Below, in pieces: positions 1 through 6,255 of a DNA stretch of 12,833 nt (positions within the stretch are counted from its first letter, which is position 1; the number at the start of each line of letters is the position of its first letter). Below the pieces are notes generated by a model that ran no database searches, was not told the DNA's origin, and saw nothing but the letters and a program-made list of their open reading frames with translations. Source of the stretch: Chitinophaga pinensis (GTDB lineage: Bacteria > Bacteroidota > Bacteroidia > UKL13-3); NCBI GenBank assembly GCA_943323675.2, contig CALPIR020000053.1:1-12833 (forward strand), written 5' to 3'. The translations under genes were made by a program, and so were the position numbers.

Positions 1-440
1 GTACATAAAGTACTAATAATTAAAGAATCGGAAACAACCGTGTTACCGGCTAATGTTTTAGTAGATGCTGAATTGTTTATGGTTAATTTTCGGTAGGTAA
101 GTGCACTTATTGTTTGTGCTCCTCCACCGTTATAAATAACCCTACAACTTGCGTTTAAAATCGTATTAGTTGTATTGCAGGCAGGCAAGGATGCGCCTGT
201 TCCAATTAAACCAGCGTTACTAGCCGTTATAATAGTACCATTATTTATTATACCACCTGTGGTTCCTGTAATTTGATTAGTAGTTAAATCTAAGATGGCG
301 CCAGCAGCTACCGTAATACTTAATGCTTCAGCCGCTGAAGAGACAGCTACAGTATGGCCGGGTGATATATAGGTTGATTGATATAAAGTTGGTACCAATC
401 CTCCAGCCCATGTGTTGGGGTTATTCCATGCACCACTTTG
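1..440 (-). other. Beta-helix/adhesin-like module, copy 3 (partial), of the giant surface protein
   Basis: A third module begins with GAWNNPNTWAGGLVP (390-434) and reaches its YNGGGAQTISALTYRKL turn at about 134 before leaving the window. It follows module 2 directly, without a GH54/LamG-like part in between. The unit pattern therefore changes towards the C-terminus. Confidence 0.5.
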
Positions 441-3400
441 TGCTGTTGCAATAGCCTTTTGACTTGCAAATGCAAATAGACCTGTATTACTAATCGCCAA
501 AGGAGTGGCAACAGATGCTGGCAAAGCCGCTGTTGCAGATAACGATCTATCAACAGGTACAGAAACCCACTGGCTGCCAACATAATTAGATAAAGTTACT
601 GTTTCAGTGGCAACGCCCCCGTTAATAGAGGTATTTAAAAAGAATTCAGCCCTTATGTTAGCCACACCCGAGGTTCTGTTGATGCGCCAATACTGGTTAT
701 CATATACTTTAAACAAACCAATACTATCAAAACTTGCCGTGTTAGGTACGGATCCGTTTCCTTTAAAATATTCGATGTTGTATACAGTGGTAGAGGTAGA
801 TTGTGGTGTAATTAATATTGGGTTTGCCGTGCCGTTTTTACCTACTGCAATATTTCTTTGTGTAATGGAAGAACTGGTTAATTGCACAGGACCATTAATA
901 AATGAAGCGGGACTCCATCTGCTAATTGGTGCACTGGCATTAATTAAGTGTAATATATTTACAGAATCTGTGTTTAAAATACCATAATCCAAGTTAGCTC
1001 CTGTTGTTACTTGCAATGGAGTACCCAAGGTTAAGGTTGTATTTGCGAAACTGTTCGTTAAAACAAATGAAGCCACAACATTATTTGGAGCAGGTGCCAT
1101 GCGCAACGTTCCAATATTGGCAATAGCAAAATAACTAAAGCGAAGTAAACCTCCTGTAGATGACAATAAACCAGTGCCCGTTAAACAAGCTAGGTTTAAA
1201 TCATTGGTTGATTTATTAAACGTAACACCATTATCTATAAAAAGGGTGTCGCTAACAGTTGTTGCTGAACCTATTAGCAATGTTTTTGTACTGCTAGTAT
1301 TTAATAAACTTAAATTACGATACGTTAATGGATTAACCAATTGATTGGTTCCATTGTATACCACACGACTGGTATTGTATGAATTATTTAAAATGATACC
1401 GCCAATATTTAAAGATGCACTACTACCTGTTAATCCGTTTGGATTTGCAGTAATTAATGTGCCTTGGTTAATAACATCTAAAGATGTAGTAATGGTATTG
1501 GCGGCTCCTAAATTTAGGGTGGCCAAATGTGCGTTATTAATTGAACGTATATTGGTATTAACATCTAAAACCACAGCACCCGCTGTTGCGTTTATCACCA
1601 CATCTGAAGATGTCGTAGGTACTACTCCATTTTCCCAAGTTGATGGGTTACTCCAATTACCACCTGCAGGCGTGCTTATGGCAAAATTACCTATGGCATA
1701 ATATAATCCTTGGCTTCTTTCTATTGATGCTCTATTTGCTGTAGATAAAGCTGATGAGAAGATGACTACTTCCTGAACAACACAGTTTGATAATTCACCA
1801 CCGCCTCCTGTAAACAATGTTCCAATTGATGTATTTCCTGAAGGCACAGTGCCCGCCAATTGCATGCCATTATTAAATACACTAGCGCTGTTTCCATTAG
1901 ATACAGCAGTGTAAATTTGGTTGTTGGTTGTTGCTGTGGCGTTATTGTAATTATCTACCCCATTGTATCTCATCCACAAATTGCCAAAGTAGGCCCTTCT
2001 TTCGCCTCCACCATGAAAACCTAAAAACCAACCATTACTGCCGCTTAAGACCCTTTGGTTTGCACCACCATCCAAGCCCAATACAGAGCTTACGCTCCAA
2101 GGGTTGTTGTTGGTTACAAAACCAGCTGTATTAACATTAAGGTTATGGGCATTTGCTGCCAAATGCCTAATGGCAGGCTGTCCGTTTTTACGATCTATTA
2201 CACCAGCTAAAACAATTCGAGGTTGGTTGGTAAGGGTGTTTTGTATAAAGTTACGGTTATTACCACTTTGGTCAAACCATGTGGTAACAAAGGCATCATT
2301 TACACCTGTAAAAGTTTTGATTGTCGCTGTATCTAAATGACCATTTGCATCAAAACCAATGTTGGTTTCTAAATTATCATTACTTCTTCTAATACGTAAT
2401 GCTGCGCCATTGTAAGCACTTCTTAATTTACGTAAGCCATATGCAGCAGCAGCAGGTGTAGCGGCAGTTAAACCTATACTATCTAAGCCATTTTCAATTG
2501 CATTAATAAATCCTAGACCAAAATCACCATAACTACCAGTGATCGCAGCTTGTGTTATTGCTTGCCCATTAATAGCATTGGCCATGCTACTGCTGTATGT
2601 CGGCAGTGAAACCCACTGGCTACCGTTATAGTTGGTAATTGTAATTTGTTGAGAGCTTGTCCCTCCTGGTGAACTGGTGTAATTTAAAATTAATGAAGCA
2701 TTAGCCCCAGTCTTAGAAATACTCCAATACTGATTGGTAGCAACACCTGCTAAACCTGCACCTAAGTTGCTAGGGTTAAGTGTCACATTTGCTCCATTAA
2801 AATACTCTAAGGTATAGATTGATGCTGCAGATGATGATGGGATAAGTGATATTGAACCAAGTATATTATTTTTCCCTAATGGTATGTTTCTGGCATTTAT
2901 AGTGTTTGTGTTAACAATTACTTGCCCATTAATAAATGCGGTAGCAGACCCGCCAGTTATAGTAGCATTAGTTGAAAGAGTTAAATTTCCTGCAGGAACG
3001 GTTAATAAACCATTGGTTAACGTAATTAAAGTATTTACAGTTAACGGTGCTGTTAAAGTAGTTACAACCGATCTATTTACAATAAGGGTATCTAATACAT
3101 TATTACCCAAAGTAAATGCCAAATTATACGCTGCACCGCCCTGAATGGTTAACCTACCACCAGTTGACCTAAAAGACCCATTATTGGTAATGGTGTTGTT
3201 AACCGTTAATCCAACTGATGCCTTATTTAAAATTGCATTGGCATTAATGGTTAGTGTGCCACCTACAGTAGTTGTTCCAACAAGGGTAGTTGCTGCAGAT
3301 GTATTACTTATAATTAGATTACCATATGTTATTGATGAAATGGATTGCGCAGACGTACCATTATAATCAATGGTACCAGACGTGGTTAAAAACCTATCTA

Positions 3401-4556
3401 AAGTTACACCTAAGCTAATTAAGATGCCAGCTGGATTGGCCGTAAAAACAATTCCATTATTTACGCATGTGCCAATGGAAGCGATGCTATTGGTTCCCAT
3501 CACTAACCTTGCATTGCTATTAATAGTTAAATTACGCAAAGTAACACCTGCAGTGTTAAGCGTAACATTATTGGTACCAGTAGTAGCAATAATAACATCA
3601 TTGTTTGGACCTGGAACTACACCACCTACCCATGTTGCAGGGTTACTCCAGTTTCCACCCGTAGTGGTGCTGGTAATGGTTGTAGTAGCAATACTGTAAT
3701 AGCTAAATTGATTATTTTCTACCGTTTGCCTATTGGCATTAGGTAATAAACTGTTGTAAATTATTAACTCTGAGATACCACCAATCAAATTATTATATAC
3801 AGTTAAGTTTCCTATATTAATGGTACTATTGGTGGCAGTATTTACTGCTGATGTTCCAATATTTGTACTAACAACTCCTCGTCTAAACAATTTCAAATCA
3901 CCGCTGGTATATGTTGCGCTCAGCTGCTCTAATTGCGTGGATGTATTAAATGGAATGGATGAGGCACCACCTGCCGTAAGAAATGAACGTGCGATCCAAT
4001 TGTTTGATTCATTAAATAAAGAGCCCAACGTATTAACTGCACCAATTTGAAAAATACCACTGTTTGTGCTATTTACAAAAGCTACCGCTGTAGTTGAAAA
4101 AACAGCTGAATTAGAATAATTAGCAGAAGTAACTAAAAACTGTCCTCCTGAAAAAACTAATGTTGGATTTAAATTGCGCCTTTCAATAGCACCCGCATTT
4201 ACAATCCTTGGTTGGTTAGCCGCTGTAGCTTGTGTGGCATTTAATCCATTGCCACTTTGGTCGTACCAAATTGAAACAAAACCAGACCCACTACCTACCC
4301 ATATATTAAGTGCAGCAGTGTCTAAGTTACCATTAATGTCAAAACCTATATTTTGAACAAGGTTATCTGTAGTACGCCTTACTTGAATAGACGCACCTGT
4401 ATAAGAGGTACTTAATTTACGTAAACTAAATGAAACTGCAGAGGGAGTTGCCGCGCTTAAGCCAACCCCATCTAAAGTATTTTGAGTAAATCCAGAGAAA
4501 TGGATGGTAGCTAATAATAAAAAGGATATTAGCCTAATTGATGTTACTTTAAACAT
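1..4556 (-). CDS. Giant modular secreted surface protein (probable T9SS cargo), N-terminal 1518 residues, partial
   Basis: The frame is open from the ATG at 4556 to the left window edge, with no stop in about 1518 codons; the C-terminus lies outside. Residues 1-25 form a signal peptide (basic start, then ISFLLLATIHFSGF). Residues 28-285 and 691-960 are two copies of a domain that begins LD.iGL.AATP, continues with RKL.s.Y.Ga..rvRR..DN, and carries YDQSGN (98-103) or FDQSGN (761-766). This resembles the N-terminal part of GH54 arabinofuranosidase B followed by a LamG-like sandwich. Each copy is followed by a beta-helix-like part with GGNWSNP.TW (300, 965), a YNG motif (398, 1067), FING (541, 1219) and NY.GSQWVS.P. 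A third helix part starts at about 1375 with no GH54-like part before it. The family context suggests a secreted, surface-attached adhesin or glycan-binding protein. The GH54 catalytic surroundings are not visible, so I do not call it an enzyme. A C-terminal T9SS signal is expected but unseen. Confidence 0.9.
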   Translation of the reverse strand, partial: MFKVTSIRLISFLLLATIHFSGFTQNTLDGVGLSAATPSAVSFSLRKLSTSYTGASIQVRRTTDNLVQNIGFDINGNLDTAALNIWVGSGSGFVSIWYDQSGNGLNATQATAANQPRIVNAGAIERRNLNPTLVFSGGQFLVTSANYSNSAVFSTTAVAFVNSTNSGIFQIGAVNTLGSLFNESNNWIARSFLTAGGASSIPFNTSTQLEQLSATYTSGDLKLFRRGVVSTNIGTSAVNTATNSTINIGNLTVYNNLIGGISELIIYNSLLPNANRQTVENNQFSYYSIATTTITSTTTGGNWSNPATWVGGVVPGPNNDVIIATTGTNNVTLNTAGVTLRNLTINSNARLVMGTNSIASIGTCVNNGIVFTANPAGILISLGVTLDRFLTTSGTIDYNGTSAQSISSITYGNLIISNTSAATTLVGTTTVGGTLTINANAILNKASVGLTVNNTITNNGSFRSTGGRLTIQGGAAYNLAFTLGNNVLDTLIVNRSVVTTLTAPLTVNTLITLTNGLLTVPAGNLTLSTNATITGGSATAFINGQVIVNTNTINARNIPLGKNNILGSISLIPSSSAASIYTLEYFNGANVTLNPSNLGAGLAGVATNQYWSISKTGANASLILNYTSSPGGTSSQQITITNYNGSQWVSLPTYSSSMANAINGQAITQAAITGSYGDFGLGFINAIENGLDSIGLTAATPAAAAYGLRKLRSAYNGAALRIRRSNDNLETNIGFDANGHLDTATIKTFTGVNDAFVTTWFDQSGNNRNFIQNTLTNQPRIVLAGVIDRKNGQPAIRHLAANAHNLNVNTAGFVTNNNPWSVSSVLGLDGGANQRVLSGSNGWFLGFHGGGERRAYFGNLWMRYNGVDNYNNATATTNNQIYTAVSNGNSASVFNNGMQLAGTVPSGNTSIGTLFTGGGGELSNCVVQEVVIFSSALSTANRASIERSQGLYYAIGNFAISTPAGGNWSNPSTWENGVVPTTSSDVVINATAGAVVLDVNTNIRSINNAHLATLNLGAANTITTSLDVINQGTLITANPNGLTGSSASLNIGGIILNNSYNTSRVVYNGTNQLVNPLTYRNLSLLNTSSTKTLLIGSATTVSDTLFIDNGVTFNKSTNDLNLACLTGTGLLSSTGGLLRFSYFAIANIGTLRMAPAPNNVVASFVLTNSFANTTLTLGTPLQVTTGANLDYGILNTDSVNILHLINASAPISRWSPASFINGPVQLTSSSITQRNIAVGKNGTANPILITPQSTSTTVYNIEYFKGNGSVPNTASFDSIGLFKVYDNQYWRINRTSGVANIRAEFFLNTSINGGVATETVTLSNYVGSQWVSVPVDRSLSATAALPASVATPLAISNTGLFAFASQKAIATAQSGAWNNPNTWAGGLVPTLYQSTYISPGHTVAVSSAAEALSITVAAGAILDLTTNQITGTTGGIINNGTIITASNAGLIGTGASLPACNTTNTILNASCRVIYNGGGAQTISALTYRKLTINNSASTKTLAGNTVVSDSLIISTLC
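465..1670 (-). other. Beta-helix/adhesin-like module, copy 2, of the giant surface protein
   Basis: This is the second copy of the adhesin module. It has GGNWSNPSTWENGVVP (1617-1664), a VVYNGTNQLVNPLTYRNL turn (around 1358), FINGPV (from 902), RNIAVGKN, IEYFKG, NQYW and NYVGSQWVSVP. Spacing between the landmarks is close to that of copy 1, with about 10 extra residues gathered towards the end. Confidence 0.55.
1680..2495 (-). other. GH54-like plus LamG-like region, copy 2, of the giant surface protein
   Basis: This is the second copy, residues about 688-960. It contains LDSIGLTAATP, YGLRKLRSAY, LRIRRSNDN and IGFDANGHLDTATI, with WFDQSGNN at 2256-2279 in place of WYDQSGNG. It lies 663 residues from copy 1 at both the LD.iGL and the DQSG landmarks. 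The two copies have drifted clearly at the protein level, so the duplication is old. The LamG-like part ends with SSALSTANRASIERSQGLYY, which parallels the end of copy 1. Confidence 0.6.
2500..3665 (-). other. Beta-helix/adhesin-like module, copy 1, of the giant surface protein
   Basis: The module starts with GGNWSNPATWVGGVVP (3612-3659). It continues with short hydrophobic strands rich in T, N, I and V, a DYNGTSAQSISSITYGNL turn (from 3368), and a closing part with FINGQV (from 2936), RNIPLGKN, LEYFNG, NQYW and NYNGSQWVSLP. Such stretches are common in large secreted adhesins of Bacteroidota and are expected to fold as a right-handed beta-helix followed by a beta-sandwich. That fold is my inference from the strand periodicity. 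Confidence 0.55.
3700..4480 (-). other. GH54-like plus LamG-like region, copy 1, of the giant surface protein
   Basis: This stretch encodes residues about 26-285. It opens with LDGVGLSAATP and continues with SLRKLS, SYTGASIQVRR and IGFDINGNLDTAAL, then the hallmark WYDQSGNG at 4245-4268. A beta-rich LamG-like stretch follows and ends near NRQTVENNQFSYYSI. The order of motifs matches the first part of GH54 arabinofuranosidase B. The family's catalytic contexts (a MEAIY-like glutamate and a GIGGDNS-like aspartate, as I recall them) are not seen. A binding or structural role is therefore more likely than hydrolysis. Confidence 0.6.
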
Positions 4557-4561
4557 AGATC

Positions 4562-4587
4562 GTATCGAATGATTATAAATTCGATAC
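4562..4587. repeat. Perfect 9-bp inverted repeat in the leader of the giant surface protein gene
   Basis: GTATCGAAT (4562-4570) and ATTCGATAC (4579-4587) are exact reverse complements separated by 8 bases. The repeat begins 6 bases before the start codon on the minus strand. In the mRNA it could form a hairpin over the ribosome-loading region. As DNA it could be an operator. The sequence does not decide between these. Confidence 0.6.
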
Positions 4588-4631
4588 AAAGTACGTAAGC
4601 AAGCCCGCAGCAATTTGTAGAGCAAATCGCT

Positions 4632-4654
4632 CAAATTTAATAGAATTAATTCTA
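4632..4654 (-). promoter_or_regulatory. Candidate promoter with adjoining 14-base palindrome for the giant surface protein gene
   Basis: On the minus strand TAAATTTG (4639-4632) matches the Bacteroidota -7 element TAnnTTTG exactly. Directly upstream lies the perfect palindrome TAGAATTAATTCTA (4641-4654), between the -7 element and the expected -33 position. I see no convincing -33 TTTG at the usual 19-21 base spacing. A dimeric regulator bound at the palindrome would contact the promoter. The predicted leader would be about 70 bases long and would include the GTATCGAAT inverted repeat. Confidence 0.4.
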
Positions 4655-4693
4655 CTAAACGACCTATAAATGCTAATAAAGTTTAAAATCTAT

Positions 4694-4715
4694 AGGTTTT
4701 ATATAATAAAAACCT
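4694..4715 (-). terminator. Weak hairpin after the response regulator gene
   Basis: AGGTTTT (4694-4700) and AAAACCT (4709-4715) are exact complements with an 8-base loop, 12 bases past the regulator stop codon on the minus strand. The stem is AT-rich and has no clean T-run after it. Termination may be poor, and some read-through into the surface protein gene is plausible. Confidence 0.3.
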
Positions 4716-4726
4716 TGTCGAAAAAC

Positions 4727-5434
4727 CTAATAATGCATGTTTGGTTGGTCATTCCTAGAATTATTAAACATGCCGTTTTGTTTCACGATTTGCATTAATT
4801 CTACAATATTATCTACGTTAAACTTCTCAAAAATTCTCATTTTGTAGGTACTAACGGTATTTAATCTTATGCTTTGTGCATTTGCAATTTCTTTGGTGCC
4901 CATACCTTGTAATATCATCCTAAGTATTTCGCTTTCTCTTAAACTTAATTTTGGAGTTGAAGGTAAACCAATGCTCCCATTACTATGCACCTTATCAAAC
5001 CCATTACTTTGCGGAGCACTGTATGATTGCTGCAACAACATATCGATTACCGTTTCGCTAAAAAAGCGTTTATTGTTAACCATAGCATTAATTGCTTCCT
5101 TTAGTGTTTGAGCCGACTCGTATTTAACTACAAACCCCTTTACACCAATTTTAATATAATTAATGGCGTATAATTTTTCGCTTACAGAGGATAGGATTAA
5201 GATCTTACAGTTGTTATTTAACTCTAGAAAGCGTAGAACTAGTTCGTAAACATTGGTATTAGAGAGGTTTATTTCAAGAACAACGATACTGTGTAAATGT
5301 TCCTTGAAGAGACTAAATCCTTCATCAGCAGTAGCGGCCTCATCTAAAATATATGAAGGTGAAATTTCAGCTAAAATTGTTTTTAAGCCAATGCGGCAAA
5401 GTTCGTGTTCATCTAAATAAAGAAATCTTAACAT
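4727..5434 (-). CDS. LuxR/NarL-type response regulator with glutamate at the phosphorylation site
   Basis: This 235-residue protein has a receiver domain (about 1-122) and a LuxR-type helix-turn-helix (about 160-222). In the receiver, D8 and E9 form the acidic pocket, S82 fits the switch Ser/Thr, and K104 in GFVVK is the conserved lysine. The acceptor position, in the strand SIVVLEINLSN, is E54 instead of aspartate. The DNA-binding part shows LSLRESEILRMILQG and KEIANAQSIRLNTVSTYK, as expected for NarL/FixJ proteins. A Ser/Asn-rich linker (about 135-160) joins the domains. No sensor kinase gene is nearby. The gene lies just upstream of the giant surface protein gene on the same strand and diverges from the 197-residue orphan, so either may be a target. 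A glutamate here may mimic phosphorylation or make the receiver independent of it; that is inference. Confidence 0.9.
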   Translation of the reverse strand: MLRFLYLDEHELCRIGLKTILAEISPSYILDEAATADEGFSLFKEHLHSIVVLEINLSNTNVYELVLRFLELNNNCKILILSSVSEKLYAINYIKIGVKGFVVKYESAQTLKEAINAMVNNKRFFSETVIDMLLQQSYSAPQSNGFDKVHSNGSIGLPSTPKLSLRESEILRMILQGMGTKEIANAQSIRLNTVSTYKMRIFEKFNVDNIVELMQIVKQNGMFNNSRNDQPNMHY

Positions 5435-5480
5435 AGTTTAAGAATATTTAATGGTTATGAGTTTAATGGTGTTCAAATAT

Positions 5481-5625
5481 CTACATAAAACTAGGGGTAT
5501 TAAGAAGAATTTAATCGAACTATTTGTAGATTTAATACTACAAAATCGACACTTTACGGAAAACAAGCGAAAAATGTAGAACAATGAGGTGAATTAATAA
5601 TCTTATTAACGGAATAAAATCTACA
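5481..5625. repeat. Cluster of five TGTAG/CTACA elements between divergent genes
   Basis: Cores lie at 5481-5485 (CTACA), 5525-5529 (TGTAG), 5538-5542 (CTACA), 5575-5579 (TGTAG) and 5621-5625 (CTACA), in strictly alternating orientation. The second and third form the inverted repeat TTTGTAG-8 bases-CTACAAA (5523-5544). The 224-base region 5435-5658 holds no other recognisable gene or RNA. Such symmetric sites suit a dimeric regulator, possibly the neighbouring LuxR-type protein acting on its own gene and the divergent gene. Confidence 0.4.
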
Positions 5626-5646
5626 ATTTACTTGGTTTTGGTATAA

Positions 5647-5654
5647 TAGTTTCG
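5647..5654 (+). promoter_or_regulatory. Possible -7 element before the 197-residue orphan gene
   Basis: TAGTTTCG matches TAnnTTTG at all but one fixed base and ends 4 bases before the ATG. This would give an almost leaderless transcript. No -33 element is seen at the usual spacing, so the call is weak. Confidence 0.18.
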
Positions 5655-5658
5655 GTAA

Positions 5659-6252
5659 ATGGTAACACATATAACGGAGCAAGCTACTTTAGCTACATAT
5701 TTAGGTTTTGACGAAAATTCAGAAAGGCACGTACACCTATTTAAATACAATGCAGAACAATTTAACCAACTCGCAATGTTGGTTGGTAAATATGGCAAAA
5801 CAGAAGGTGTAAATGGATTATTCATTTTTGATAATGAAACCTTCAAAAAAATTACCACATTAAAATGGAATCACTCATTAAAAATAAACTCGTTTTGTTT
5901 AGATCCAAGTCCGCTATTAACTAAAGAAACAAAACAGCTTATAAAAAAAAGTATAGGACAAGAAGAATTGGTTCCATTTAAAATAATACTTAGCAACCAA
6001 TTTTACAACACAACAGACATGTTTAGAATAGAAAGAAAAAAAGCAATTGAAAATTTCAGGTATTGTAGTACATTGATAAAAGATATAACCAATACTAAAC
6101 CAAGAATAAATGAAGGAAAACTGATTGTAAGCGCGAAAGCCTTGATGATGATACATGCTTATACAGGAGTTAACCCAAACACATTTTTTGCCAAAAACAA
6201 TTTTACAACTAATAATTTAGATTGGACAGGGATACACAAATACAAACTATAA
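5659..6252 (+). CDS. Hypothetical protein, 197 residues, family not recognised
   Basis: The ATG follows directly after an in-frame TAA (5656-5658), so the start cannot move upstream; there is no Shine-Dalgarno sequence. The protein has no signal peptide or membrane segment and looks cytosolic. The first 70 residues mix helix and strand patterns (ATLATYLGFDENSERHVHLF, NGLFIFDNETFKKI). The middle, about 85-165, is Lys-rich and probably helical (KETKQLIKKSI, FRIERKKAIENFRYC). The end is Asn/Thr-rich (NTFFAKNNFTTNNLDW). I see no catalytic or metal-binding motif; the two cysteines (80, 136) are isolated. The gene is visibly more A-rich than its neighbours, which could mean low expression, a lineage-specific gene or transfer. 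It diverges from the response regulator across a region of repeated TGTAG sites and converges on recO with a 3-base gap. Confidence 0.75.
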   Translation: MVTHITEQATLATYLGFDENSERHVHLFKYNAEQFNQLAMLVGKYGKTEGVNGLFIFDNETFKKITTLKWNHSLKINSFCLDPSPLLTKETKQLIKKSIGQEELVPFKIILSNQFYNTTDMFRIERKKAIENFRYCSTLIKDITNTKPRINEGKLIVSAKALMMIHAYTGVNPNTFFAKNNFTTNNLDWTGIHKYKL

Positions 6253-6255
6253 AAC

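Noticed and set aside
347..583. Minus-strand open frame of 78 residues
   Set aside because: It is a different frame of the same strand inside the giant gene and shows no protein-like features.
607..4356. Many plus-strand open frames (for example at 607-987, 1345-1701, 2884-3144, 3370-3699, 4174-4356)
   Set aside because: All lie opposite the uninterrupted minus-strand frame of the giant surface protein. Their hydrophobic Val/Leu-rich sequences are what results from reading Thr/Asn-rich repeats backwards.
1..4556. A CRISPR array or tandem DNA repeat in the repetitive left region
   Set aside because: The repetition is at protein-module level with long periods (about 2 kb). I see no short identical repeats with unique spacers.
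4613..4627. Small hairpin ATTTG-5 bases-CAAAT
   Set aside because: Five AT-rich pairs are expected by chance. Only the overlapping TTTGTAG half is kept as a possible regulator site.
4869..5111. Plus-strand frame opposite the response regulator
   Set aside because: It is a shadow of the receiver/HTH gene.
5628..6156. Minus-strand frames opposite the 197-residue gene (5628-5858, 5917-6156)
   Set aside because: They overlap a longer plus-strand frame with a fixed start and better amino-acid composition. They are Phe/Tyr/Ser-rich shadows.
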